Source: Gammaproteobacteria bacterium
Lineage (GTDB): Bacteria; Pseudomonadota; Gammaproteobacteria; Tenderiales; Tenderiaceae
Length of the DNA stretch: 64,000 bases
NCBI GenBank assembly: GCA_016200485.1
Contig: JACQEP010000025.1
Span: forward strand, 28,868-92,867
Direction: 5' to 3'
Shown: positions 55,167 to 64,000 of the stretch, piece by piece
Numbering within the stretch: position 1 is the first letter of the stretch
Layout of the letters: each line of letters starts with the position of its first letter
Made by a program: the position numbers and the translations under genes
Notes under the pieces: generated by a model
Told to the model about the DNA's origin: nothing
The model's input: the letters and a program-made list of their open reading frames with translations, nothing else
Database searches by the model: none

Positions 55167-56492
55167 ATGAAAAGGCATTTTGTTTTAGTGACTTTAGCAG
55201 TTGCAACCGTGATGTCACTCTTGGCATCTTCTGTTGCTGAAGCTGTTCCCGCATTTGCACGGCAAATGGGCGTAAGCTGCAATACCTGCCACTTCGAACA
55301 TTTTCCCATGCTGAATGCGTTTGGCCGCTCATTCAAGAGCAGCGGCTTTACCATGATCACAACGCCCTTGATCGAGTCAGATCATTTCTCCTTGCCGGCG
55401 AATCTAAATGCTGCGCTATTCAGCAACATCCGATATCAGAAATCAAATGGACCCCGTACCAGTAATCCCACCATCAGCACTTCGAATGATGGTGAATGGG
55501 TCATACCCGGAGAAACCTCCCTGTTTGTCGCCGGACGCGCCAGTGAAAATTTAGGAGTACTGTTAGAAGGTGATATTGGGGGGGCGGGTGCCGCCGCAGG
55601 CGCTGGTTTCTTAGCCAGTATCAAACTACCCATTGTCTTTCCCGCCAACAACACTTTAAATGTCGGCCTGGTACCGTTCAGCTCTGGCCTTGGCCCAGCA
55701 TATGCCTTTGAACTACTCAATACCGGAGCCGTAGGCAATCATATCATGACGTTAATCCATCCAACCGAGGTATCGGCACAACAATATATTCAGGCCGGTG
55801 CTAAAACAACATTCAATGACTATGGTGGTGCTGCCGAGGGCGTCGGTTTCTTTGCCGTAACAAGCGACTACTTCATTACAGCTGCCAAGTGGCAACCAAA
55901 CCACATCGCACTAAACCAAGATAATCCTGGCAGTGCGCAATCTAACTCCAGCTATCTTCGCGCCGCGTTCACACCGCAATTCGGAGGCTGGGATTTTGGA
56001 TTGGGTGTTCAGTACTTCGGCGGGCAATCAGCTCTCGTCGACACCGCAGTAGCACCAGCAACACTGACCCCGGTACGCACCGAAGCACTTGCATTCGATG
56101 CCCAGGCTCAGGGCGTCGTCAACCGGATACCCATCGGCATCTATTTGAGCCATGCCAGTGCACCCGCGACTAATCCAGGGGAACTGCCAAATCTCTACAA
56201 TCCCAACCCCAATAGCAAGACTGCGACATCCATCGCTACCGAGTGGGGCATCTTTGCCGGTGGCCGGGGAACACTGGAACTTGCTTATCGACGCGCCGAC
56301 GACGGTGCCGCGACCAATAACACCGATAATGCATTGACGGTTGGACTTACTTACCTTATCTCACACAACATTCAATTTTCCATCCTTGATACCAAATACA
56401 CTGGCAATGCGCATGACGGAAACATCTACACGCTACCGGCAACCGGTTCCGGCAACCGGCTAGTGTCGCTCAACCTAGCCGTTGGCTTCTAA
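55167..56492 (+). CDS. Cyc2-like fused monoheme cytochrome c-porin, outer membrane
   Basis: 441 residues: signal peptide about 1-26 (ends 'VAEA'), then 'FARQMGVSCNTCHFEHFPMLNAFGRSFKSSGF' with a single heme site CNTCH (38-42) right at the mature N-terminus, followed by about 380 residues of alternating beta-strands rich in Gly/Asn and ending in 'LVSLNLAVGF', a C-terminal Phe typical of outer-membrane barrels. The layout, one heme plug plus a porin, is that of Cyc2, the Fe(II) oxidase of iron oxidisers; many uncharacterised relatives exist. The distal heme ligand is not obvious. It stands alone, with an AAGGAG site and its own terminator. Iron oxidation is a hypothesis; the cytochrome-porin architecture is visible. 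Confidence 0.78.
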   Translation: MKRHFVLVTLAVATVMSLLASSVAEAVPAFARQMGVSCNTCHFEHFPMLNAFGRSFKSSGFTMITTPLIESDHFSLPANLNAALFSNIRYQKSNGPRTSNPTISTSNDGEWVIPGETSLFVAGRASENLGVLLEGDIGGAGAAAGAGFLASIKLPIVFPANNTLNVGLVPFSSGLGPAYAFELLNTGAVGNHIMTLIHPTEVSAQQYIQAGAKTTFNDYGGAAEGVGFFAVTSDYFITAAKWQPNHIALNQDNPGSAQSNSSYLRAAFTPQFGGWDFGLGVQYFGGQSALVDTAVAPATLTPVRTEALAFDAQAQGVVNRIPIGIYLSHASAPATNPGELPNLYNPNPNSKTATSIATEWGIFAGGRGTLELAYRRADDGAATNNTDNALTVGLTYLISHNIQFSILDTKYTGNAHDGNIYTLPATGSGNRLVSLNLAVGF

Positions 56493-56495
56493 GAC

Positions 56496-56534
56496 ATCGG
56501 ACCGCATCTACCTACGCAGATGCGGTCCGATTTT
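56496..56534 (+). terminator. Rho-independent terminator of the cytochrome-porin gene
   Basis: Perfect 14-bp stem ATCGGACCGCATCT (56496-56509) / AGATGCGGTCCGAT (56518-56531), an 8-base loop and a T-run (56531-56534), 3 bases after the stop codon. It marks the gene as a single-cistron unit. Confidence 0.92.
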
Positions 56535-56560
56535 GGTTGGCTATTTGCCCGCCATGTAAA

Positions 56561-57496
56561 TCAAGCTTTAAGATCCCTGAGAATCCCCATCAATGCCTTA
56601 CGCTCCGTTGGATCCTGGCTGGCATTGAGCCGCTGTTCGTAGTCGAGGATCAGGCGCACTTTCTCCTGTTCATCATGGGCAGGATTAGTGCTCTCACTCT
56701 TTTTCGGCAATATTGCCGCCAGTATCCGATCCAGAGTTTGAAACAAAAATTCAATGCTATACCCCGCCAGAAAACCCAAGGCCCCTTCTGAAATTTTAAT
56801 GGTGGTATTCTCCGCCCCTGGTAATTGATTGACGAACAATACCACCATGCCGCCACTCAGAGTGCCCAGCACGAAACGGTTCCAGTGTTGAGGAATGCGC
56901 CCGATATCGAAATCGCGTGCCTTTAACCGCTGTTCCACCACCCGCAACAGATAGGCGCAGGTCCCCAGTGCGCCATAGGTAAACGGCACCAGGAAACCCA
57001 AATAATTCTGCAACCGCACCCAAAACAGATGCGCCTCAGTGATTTGTGCATCTGCGCCAAGATCAAAATAACTGACACGATACTGCAACATGGCGTAACC
57101 GAAGATCAATGCCCCCACCAGCAACGTCAACCCCCATAAACGCAACAAATGCCGGCCAATAGTAGACCGTAAATATCCCGACTCACGCACATCATCGGTC
57201 AGACGAATCGAATCGGGCGTCACTTCGCCGGTAATATTATTGACGTAATCATAACTCTGGATCAGCTCGGCAATATCCGCATCAGTCAAATCCTGAGCTG
57301 ACATCTTGCGCTGAAGAATTACCAAACGTTCTAGTATTTTTGGATCAGAAAGAATCCCTGCATTAAGCGCATAGCAGCCCAGGAGCAACGCATCGTCAAT
57401 AAAATGCCCCAGATGCGTCATCGATAATGGCTGCTGCTGAGGAACCTCAGCTTGATCCGCCGTTACCGTTGAAAAGACTCGCGCTGCTGTTTCCAT
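56561..57496 (-). CDS. membrane protein of unknown function with four predicted helices
   Basis: 311 residues. A soluble N-terminal part (about 1-110) is followed by hydrophobic segments at about 117-137 ('LWGLTLLVGALIFGYAML'), 168-190 ('LGFLVPFTYGALGTCAYLL'), 207-225 ('FVLGTLSGGMVVLFVNQL') and 238-262 ('LGFLAGYSIEFLFQTL'), and a charged tail ('DEQEKVRLILDYEQRLNASQDPTERKALM'). The ATG follows GGAGGAGGGT. I do not recognise the family. It is 258 bases from the next gene upstream (57755), with a large hairpin repeat between them. Confidence 0.75.
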   Translation of the reverse strand: METAARVFSTVTADQAEVPQQQPLSMTHLGHFIDDALLLGCYALNAGILSDPKILERLVILQRKMSAQDLTDADIAELIQSYDYVNNITGEVTPDSIRLTDDVRESGYLRSTIGRHLLRLWGLTLLVGALIFGYAMLQYRVSYFDLGADAQITEAHLFWVRLQNYLGFLVPFTYGALGTCAYLLRVVEQRLKARDFDIGRIPQHWNRFVLGTLSGGMVVLFVNQLPGAENTTIKISEGALGFLAGYSIEFLFQTLDRILAAILPKKSESTNPAHDEQEKVRLILDYEQRLNASQDPTERKALMGILRDLKA

Positions 57497-57657
57497 ACCC
57501 TCCTCCTTGGCTTAAAAATCCAGTATCGCGCATACTGCGCCGGGCCATCAAAACACACCCTTATAAAACTATAGAATAAGCGCTGTAAAATGCCAGCAGA
57601 ACAAGCATAATAAATCACCCCGTCGCAAGCGGACGGAGTATTAAATCGTAGGGGCGG

Positions 57658-57710
57658 CTTCGCCGCGATAACGCCGCAAAGCTCCACCTGGCGGCGTTAT
57701 CGCGGCGAAG
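57658..57710. repeat. large hairpin repeat, family C
   Basis: Perfect 20-bp inverted repeat: CTTCGCCGCGATAACGCCGC (57658-57677) and its reverse complement (57691-57710), with a 13-base loop. It is bordered by 'GTAGGGGCGG' on the left and a CTGCGGGG on the right. It lies in the 258-base gap between two genes for membrane proteins. No coding sequence was seen there. Confidence 0.88.
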
Positions 57711-57754
57711 CAAGCTGCGGGGAATTACACCCGCAGAGATTAAAGAGTCCTTAC

Positions 57755-58183
57755 CTAAACCAAACACTCCGCATGCTCTTCGGATATCTGGTTAAACAGT
57801 AGCAAGGCATCTTCTGTCGTCACGCTGGCAGTTGCCAACCTAAGTTCCAAGGCGCGCAAGCGGGAGATGCACTTCACCGCAGCGTTGACCTTGCTCGAGA
57901 TTTGCAGTGATTTATGAATGGTTCCGGCAATGGCGCCTAAGGCGGTAATCACTGCCACCAGCAAACATAGACCTTGCCAACCACCAAACGCGGGTAACGC
58001 CGCATCACCCCGCAGTGCCGTGCCACCGGCCAACACTGTGGCGATTGCACCGCAGATGATATTAAGCATCAGCAGCGGGGTGTCCCATAAGCTGAATCGT
58101 GACCGATAGCGTTCGGCCCGTGTCAGGGCCTCACGCACCAAGCTATTGAGATGGTCTGTTCGTAGTTCTTGCGCATGTTCCAT
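57755..58183 (-). CDS. two-helix membrane protein, SLATT/DUF4231-like
   Basis: 142 residues: an amphipathic N-terminal part ('HLNSLVREALTRAERYRSRFSLWDTP'), membrane helices at about 37-59 ('LLMLNIICGAIATVLAGGTAL') and 71-92 ('GLCLLVAVITALGAIAGTIH'), then a helix 'NAAVKCISRLRALELRL' and an acidic tail. This topology resembles SLATT-type two-helix proteins, some of which accompany nucleotide-signal defence systems, but no such partner is adjacent. The link is by topology only. The ATG is at 58183. Confidence 0.65.
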   Translation of the reverse strand: MEHAQELRTDHLNSLVREALTRAERYRSRFSLWDTPLLMLNIICGAIATVLAGGTALRGDAALPAFGGWQGLCLLVAVITALGAIAGTIHKSLQISSKVNAAVKCISRLRALELRLATASVTTEDALLLFNQISEEHAECLV

Positions 58184-58225
58184 TGCGTTAGTCCCTTCCC
58201 TATTAATCCGCTGTCCGATAACGTT

Positions 58226-58250
58226 ACCTTCTCCCGGAGGGAAAGGAGAA
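58226..58250. repeat. GC-rich hairpin repeat, family B degraded copy 5
   Basis: 'CCTTCTCCCGGAGGGAAAGG' is the centre of a family B unit without the flanking 'CCCTCACCCTAA' part. It lies between the methyltransferase gene and the two-helix membrane protein gene. Confidence 0.6.
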
Positions 58251-58269
58251 TTCGGTAACTTGCTGACTA

Positions 58270-58884
58270 CTATAATTTACGCCGAAACCGGCAAACGATG
58301 AATCTCTGTTCTTTGTTAGCTGGCGTGATGTGCACGGGGGTGTGCGTTGCCTCAAGCACGAAATCTTCTCCCAATAATGCCTGCATCGCCTTGGCGTCAT
58401 AACGCTTCACATCCAGGCCGCTGCATTTCTCCGGGCCATCAAGGGCGAAGGTGCCGATGATGACGTGGCCACCGGGCTTTAGGCTAGCGCGTAAATTTTT
58501 GACGTAAGCGGTACGATCTGTTTCTTCTGTTAGAAAATGCAATACGGCGCGATCATGCCAGACATCATAGGTTTGGTTTGGCAATGATGCCTGGGTGATA
58601 TCCGCCTTGAGCCAGCGCACTTGGGCAGCTTTGTCACCTAATCGCTGCTTGGCTTTTTCCAGTGCTGTGGCTGAGATATCGAGCACGGTGAGATGTTGAT
58701 AGCCCACTGCGAGCAGGTCATCGACCAGGGTTGCGGCACCACCACCGATATCAATAATGTGCGACCCTGGCATGGCCACTTCACGTATCAGGCGTAGCGA
58801 TAATTCCAGATGCTGCGCGTACCAGCTGACCTCTGTGGTGGCTTTGGTTTGATAGACGGTTTCCCAGTGTTGTTGCCGATTCAT
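58270..58884 (-). CDS. class I SAM-dependent methyltransferase of unknown substrate
   Basis: 204 residues from the ATG at 58884 ('MNRQQHWETVYQTKATTEVSWYAQHLELSLRLI'). SAM motif I is 'IIDIGGGAATLVDDLL', then 'LTVLDISATALEKAKQRLG', 'VRWLKADIT', 'YDVWHDRAVLHFLTEETDR' and 'GGHVIIGTFALDGPEKCSGLDVKRYDA'. This is the TPMT/Tehb-like small-molecule type. The frame extends 32 codons upstream, but the ATG at 58884 has the conserved start. It takes the position after mutL where E. coli has miaA. Confidence 0.85.
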   Translation of the reverse strand: MNRQQHWETVYQTKATTEVSWYAQHLELSLRLIREVAMPGSHIIDIGGGAATLVDDLLAVGYQHLTVLDISATALEKAKQRLGDKAAQVRWLKADITQASLPNQTYDVWHDRAVLHFLTEETDRTAYVKNLRASLKPGGHVIIGTFALDGPEKCSGLDVKRYDAKAMQALLGEDFVLEATHTPVHITPANKEQRFIVCRFRRKL

Positions 58885-58988
58885 TTTACTATTTCCTGCT
58901 TCAAATGTTATGGTGTGCTTCGCAGGGCCTGCCCCGCGAAGCACTTTGGGTACGCCCGGATGGGCTAACCCACCCTCCATTTATTCGG

Positions 58989-60767
<1,779 letters not shown>

Positions 60768-60831
60768 AGAGGATGACCGTCGATTTATCGATCACCCATT
60801 ATACGAAATTGGGCCCGCCTAGGCGGACAAA

Positions 60832-62250
60832 TCAGGAACCGCTGGTCACATTGCGCGGGATATGCAGGACTTGGCCGGCACGGACTGCGTCACCATGCAG
60901 CTTGTTGACGGCACGTAAGCTCTTGACGCTGATATTGTACTGCTCGGCAATGGCGGCCAGGGTATCACCCTGTTTGATGATATGTTCACGCGCGGCGAAG
61001 TGCGTCCCCGGCGGCGGGTAATCCTTGAAATAACTACGGATGCCATCCAGGATCGCCTCGGCCAGCTGCTGCTGATACTCAGGAGACTTCAGGTTCTTTT
61101 CTTCGGTAGGGTTTGAAATGAAGGCCGTTTCGACCAACATCGACGGGACATCCGGCGACTTCAGGACCACAAAGCCCGCCTGCTCCACCCGGCGGCGGCG
61201 AATCTTGCCCAGATCATCCAACCCCTTGAGTACGCGGCCCGCGGCATCCAGGCTGGCCTCGATGGTGGCGCTTTGCGACAAGTCCAGCAACACTGAGGCC
61301 AGCATTGCGTCCTTGTCGTCCAGACTCACACCGCCCACCAAGTCGGCGGCGTTTTCACGATTGGCCAGCAAATGCGCGGCCTCTGTGGTCGCGCCTTTCT
61401 GCGATAAGGTGTAGACCGACGCACCTTGTGCACGCTTATCAGGGAAGGAATCTGCGTGAATGGAGATGAAGATATCCGCGTTGGCGGCACGCGCCTTGTC
61501 CATGCGGTTGCGCAAGGTGACGAAATAATCGCCGTCTCGGGTCAATACCGGCCGCATGCCCTTTTCTTTGACAACCAATGCTTCCAGACGCTTAGCAACC
61601 GCTAGCACCACTTCTTTTTCATAAGTGCCGCTATCGCCGATGGCACCGGGATCAACACCACCATGGCCGGCATCAATCGCCACCACAATATCGCGCAACG
61701 GCGCAGTGGCGAAGACTTCTTTCTCTGTCACAACAGGGGCTTGTTTCGCTGGTTCTTGTTTCACTGGCGCAGCAGGTTCAGGTACCAGTAACGCAGTCTT
61801 GGCAATCACGGGAACGGGAACCGATTTGGCCGCGACAGGGGCCATCTTTTTCGTTTCTTCAACATTGGTGAATTCGATTACCAGCCGGTGCCCGTCGTTA
61901 CCGGCAGGCGGCAATAAATAGGCACGGGCCTTAACAGTACTTTGCGCCAGATCCACCACTAGCCGCAGATCGCGGTCATTACGCGGCGCAGTGCGCACGC
62001 CTTTGATCGGGGTACCATTGAAATCGACTACGGATTTTTTACCGGTGCGTTGCACATCCACCAGATCGACCACAAACCGGTCGGGCTCATTCAGGGTGAA
62101 AAATTTGAATTGAGGCGCACCACTTAAATCGAGGACGAGATTGATCCGCCCCGGCTCCTGCCCCAGGCGCATGGTTTCAAATTTCACCACCTCGCCCGCT
62201 GACGCTGTCGTGGCCATGAAAAAAACAAAAATCCAGAGAATGCGTCGCAT
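60832..62250 (-). CDS. amiC: N-acetylmuramoyl-L-alanine amidase with AMIN and LysM domains
   Basis: Periplasmic cell-separation amidase of 472 residues. Signal peptide about 1-18; AMIN domain about 20-130 ('RFVVDLVDVQRTGKKSV') that binds peptidoglycan; a Pro/Ala/Val-rich linker; amidase_3 catalytic domain about 185-405 with zinc-site 'VAIDAGHGGVDPGAIG', 'SIHADSFPDKRAQGASVYTLSQ' and 'LVETAFISNPTEEKNL' (catalytic Glu); and a C-terminal LysM ('HIIKQGDTLAAIAEQYNISVKSLRAVNKL'). The LysM makes it AmiB/AmiC-like. It lies between tsaE and mutL. Confidence 0.93.
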   Translation of the reverse strand: MRRILWIFVFFMATTASAGEVVKFETMRLGQEPGRINLVLDLSGAPQFKFFTLNEPDRFVVDLVDVQRTGKKSVVDFNGTPIKGVRTAPRNDRDLRLVVDLAQSTVKARAYLLPPAGNDGHRLVIEFTNVEETKKMAPVAAKSVPVPVIAKTALLVPEPAAPVKQEPAKQAPVVTEKEVFATAPLRDIVVAIDAGHGGVDPGAIGDSGTYEKEVVLAVAKRLEALVVKEKGMRPVLTRDGDYFVTLRNRMDKARAANADIFISIHADSFPDKRAQGASVYTLSQKGATTEAAHLLANRENAADLVGGVSLDDKDAMLASVLLDLSQSATIEASLDAAGRVLKGLDDLGKIRRRRVEQAGFVVLKSPDVPSMLVETAFISNPTEEKNLKSPEYQQQLAEAILDGIRSYFKDYPPPGTHFAAREHIIKQGDTLAAIAEQYNISVKSLRAVNKLHGDAVRAGQVLHIPRNVTSGS

Positions 62251-62411
62251 GCCCTAGCTCCCTAATCCTTTTGGCTGTCTTTCTATCGCTCTGGCATGCA
62301 TTTTTCTCATATTTTCCAGAAAGATACAAGACTTAGTTAATCTACAGTCAAGAATTCCCTCGTTCCTCTTTGTTTTTCGGCCCCAACCGTAAATTCTTTA
62401 GAGGCAAGATT

Positions 62412-62438
62412 GCAGGGGCGATTCATAAATCGTCCCTA
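62412..62438. repeat. short hairpin related to the GGGGCG repeats
   Basis: AGGGGCGATT, loop CATA, AATCGTCCCT gives a near-perfect hairpin in the 198-base gap between tsaE and amiC. The GGGGCGATT arms resemble the repeats at 57658 and 63859. Confidence 0.5.
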
Positions 62439-62448
62439 CCACTGGCCG

Positions 62449-62916
62449 CTAAAGCTTGCTAACAGCTTTCTGACCAACGTCACTGCAGGGGGTGATTTCC
62501 ACGTATCTGCCACCTTTATCAGCATAGTCCAGACGCAGTTCCAAATCCGCGACCGGGAGCACACCTTGGCCACGTTGTGGCCATTCCACCAGCAGAATCG
62601 AGGGGTTAACCAACCAGTCCCGCAGGCCGAGGAACTCCAGCTCCTCGGGATCGACTAGCCGGTAAAGGTCCAGGTGATAGATCTCGGCTGTCGGCAGCTC
62701 GTATTGCTCGACCAGGGTGTAAGTCGGGCTGCGCACGGCGCCCTGCCAGCCCAAGGCCCGGAGGAAGCCCCGCACCAGGGTCGTTTTACCTGTCCCTAAC
62801 TCACCGATCAGATATACAACACACGGCCTCGCACAAGCATGGGCCAGCGCGGCGCCGAAGGACTGCATCGCCTCGTCATCGCTTATTAGCAGCGTTTTTG
62901 AATCTTGCTCGGACAT
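62449..62916 (-). CDS. tsaE: tRNA threonylcarbamoyladenosine biosynthesis ATPase TsaE
   Basis: 155 residues from the ATG at 62916 ('MSEQDSKTLLISDDEAMQSFG'). Walker A is in 'YLIGELGTGKTTLVRGFLRALGW' and 'VRSPTYTLVEQYELPTAEIYHLDLYRL' is the family signature. It works with TsaB/TsaC/TsaD to make t6A in tRNA. The open frame extends upstream through the terminator at 62941 and is not coding there. It is upstream of amiC and mutL. Confidence 0.94.
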   Translation of the reverse strand: MSEQDSKTLLISDDEAMQSFGAALAHACARPCVVYLIGELGTGKTTLVRGFLRALGWQGAVRSPTYTLVEQYELPTAEIYHLDLYRLVDPEELEFLGLRDWLVNPSILLVEWPQRGQGVLPVADLELRLDYADKGGRYVEITPCSDVGQKAVSKL

Positions 62917-62940
62917 ACCGCCTATTTTACGGCTTAAACC

Positions 62941-62971
62941 AAAAAAAAGCCCCGCCAAGGGAAGGCGGGGC
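62941..62971 (-). terminator. Rho-independent terminator of the cytochrome b gene
   Basis: On the minus strand GCCCCGCC (62971-62964), loop TTCCCTT, GGCGGGGC (62956-62949), then eight Ts (62948-62941). It lies 36 bases downstream of the cytochrome b stop and ahead of the tsaE start. Confidence 0.92.
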
Positions 62972-63006
62972 AAGCAACGTTCCAGAGAGGGAGAACGTTT
63001 TAGGGA

Positions 63007-63747
63007 TTATGGATTTGGTTGCTTCGCGCTGCTATCCAGATTATCTGAATGATTTTCGATGGTCTTGGGCTTGTAACCTGTCACCATCGCCCGCACCAGA
63101 TTTTCACGATGGACAAAGCTTTCGAAGGCGACGCCCAGCAAGTGGATAAAGACCAGGAACAAGGTGAAGTTGGCAAAAAATTCATGCACTTCTTTTATCA
63201 AGCTGTCCTTTTCGTGTTTGTAGCTCTTTGTGCCTGCAACACTACTACCAGCAGCTTCCTCATCACCATCGTTATCCGCCCAGGCAACGGCCATCAGTCC
63301 CGAAGAATACTTAAGCTGCTCATACTTGACCGGCTGGCTGCGGGTATCTTTCATGGCACCCAACGGACCTTTACCTTCATCTACGCCATAGGTCACCAAT
63401 CCGGTCAAGGTGGTGGCAAACAGGCTGAAGATCAAAGCAATCACCATCAAGCCGCCGACTGGATTGTGACCCATGTAACGCTTGGCACGACCGCTTAAGG
63501 TGTCGCCGGCATACGCCACCGCCTCGCGCGGACTGCGCACAAAATCGGCAAAGCGAGAATGTTGCGAGCCAACAAACCCCCACACCAGCCGAAATATGAG
63601 TAACGTGATAATCGCATAGCCTGACCAGGCATGAAGCGGGGTTTCTTCTTCACCGCTTAGATAAGAAAAAGTGAAGAACGCCACTAAGGCCCAGTGGAAA
63701 ATACGTACCGGTAAATCCCAGATTTTAACGCTGTGTTGAGTTTCCAT
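63007..63747 (-). CDS. cytochrome b561-type / hydrogenase-like membrane cytochrome b
   Basis: 246-residue integral membrane protein with four helices: about 15-33 ('RIFHWALVAFFTFSYLSG'), 38-60 ('HAWSGYAIITLLIFRLVWGFVG'), 100-122 ('MVIALIFSLFATTLTGLVTYGV') and 190-210 ('FFANFTLFLVFIHLLGVAF'). Histidines in helices 1, 2 and 4 (for example 'RIFHW', 'LHAWSGY' and 'FIHLLGV') fit two b hemes. The loop between helices 3 and 4 is long. Such proteins pass electrons between quinol and a c-type partner. A short partial gene follows upstream at the window edge. Confidence 0.86.
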   Translation of the reverse strand: METQHSVKIWDLPVRIFHWALVAFFTFSYLSGEEETPLHAWSGYAIITLLIFRLVWGFVGSQHSRFADFVRSPREAVAYAGDTLSGRAKRYMGHNPVGGLMVIALIFSLFATTLTGLVTYGVDEGKGPLGAMKDTRSQPVKYEQLKYSSGLMAVAWADNDGDEEAAGSSVAGTKSYKHEKDSLIKEVHEFFANFTLFLVFIHLLGVAFESFVHRENLVRAMVTGYKPKTIENHSDNLDSSAKQPNP

Positions 63748-63858
63748 AAGTCACCTCTCTGACCATTGAACTGGGTTCAGATTAGCAATAGCGGTTAAAT
63801 CCAGACTTAATGGAAGATAAATTGAAGATTAAATTACCCGCCGCAAGCGGCTAAATGT

Positions 63859-63885
63859 AAGGGGCGGGTTTCAAACCCGCCCCTT
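63859..63885. repeat. 27-base perfect palindrome, family D
   Basis: Arms AAGGGGCGGGTTT (63859-63871) and AAACCCGCCCCTT (63873-63885) around a single C. It lies upstream of the cytochrome b gene in the 174-base gap 63748-63921, with a further 'CCGCAAGCGG' just left. It could form a strong hairpin in either direction. Confidence 0.85.
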
Positions 63886-63921
63886 GTATGATCGATTTTA
63901 ATGAAAATGTTGTTGAGGAGG

Positions 63922-64000
63922 TTAAGTAAGATTACACGCTTCACCGGGAAGGCCGTCCGCTCCTGAGGACTGGTTTTTAACCAGAGCCTGTGCTGTAGAT
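63922..64000 (-). CDS. possible C-terminal end of a gene cut by the right window edge
   Basis: On the minus strand 25 codons are open from the window edge to a TAA at 63924-63922, ending '...GLPGEACNLT'. It has the right strand and position to be the gene in front of the cytochrome b gene, perhaps its c-type partner, but no motif is visible in what remains. Chance openness over 75 bases is quite possible. Confidence 0.3.
   Translation of the reverse strand, partial: STAQALVKNQSSGADGLPGEACNLT

Overview
The window is chromosomal DNA of a gammaproteobacterium with moderate GC. The main evidence is the block mtnA, gyrA, serC, serA, pheA, DAHP synthase, tyrA, aroA, cmk, rpsA, ihfB, lapA, lapB, pyrF on the minus strand, with mtaD, ubiG and a mupP/gph-type phosphatase running away from it on the plus strand. 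I know a very similar order from pseudomonads and related gammaproteobacteria. A 5'-methylthioinosine-type mtnP, rlmD, tsaE-amiC-mutL and LapAB agree. Hopanoid-type squalene synthase (hpnD), a c-type cytochrome peroxidase, a DsrE-like protein and a monoheme cytochrome-porin suggest an environmental, possibly lithotrophic lineage. Species cannot be assigned from sequence alone.

Layout. 1-4010: left-truncated type II-C CRISPR-Cas locus (cas1, a complete 1046-residue cas9) and, divergent from cas9, a candidate tracrRNA ending in a strong terminator; the array itself would lie left of the window. 4119-4287: a broken, internally deleted second copy of mtnP. 4418-5818: a one-gene HipA-like (YjjJ-type) kinase. 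5919-15626: intact mtnP, hpt, a DsrE protein, a di-heme peroxidase, an MscS channel, and a likely muropeptide set (nagZ, two peptide ABC permeases, a leaderless YkuD L,D-peptidase, a solute-binding lipoprotein, a CYTH protein). 15711-25138: surface polysaccharide genes (wzz-like, galU, capD/wbpM-like, manC) with an oxidoreductase, rlmD, an exonuclease and cysM. 25168-41359: comEA and the gyrA-rpsA block. 41481-53859: OmpA-like protein, mtaD, ubiG, mupP/gph, rmuC-like, hpnD, a PilB/GspE ATPase with c-di-GMP-type N-domain divergent from a diguanylate cyclase, aguAB and a second, divergent DAHP synthase. 54018-64000: murI, a Cyc2-like cytochrome-porin, two membrane proteins of unknown function, a methyltransferase, mutL, amiC, tsaE and a cytochrome b.

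How genes connect. Four genes spread over 37 kb make one route: MTA deaminase (mtaD), methylthioinosine phosphorylase (mtnP), hypoxanthine phosphoribosyltransferase (hpt) and methylthioribose-1-phosphate isomerase (mtnA). NagZ, the leaderless L,D-peptidase, the MupP-like phosphatase, AmiC and MurI touch peptidoglycan turnover. aroA, tyrA, pheA and DAHP synthase cover much of aromatic amino acid synthesis; serA and serC make serine.

Intergenic DNA is rich in dispersed repeats. One family is 140-200 bp with terminal inverted repeats built on 'AACGCGGAGACGCAAAGACG' (five copies and a looser sixth). A second is a short GC-rich hairpin built on 'CCCTCTCCC...GGGAGAGGG'. Most attractive for follow-up: the cas9/tracrRNA locus with the mtnP scar beside it, the Cyc2-like cytochrome-porin, the muropeptide gene set and the divergent DAHP synthase paralogue.
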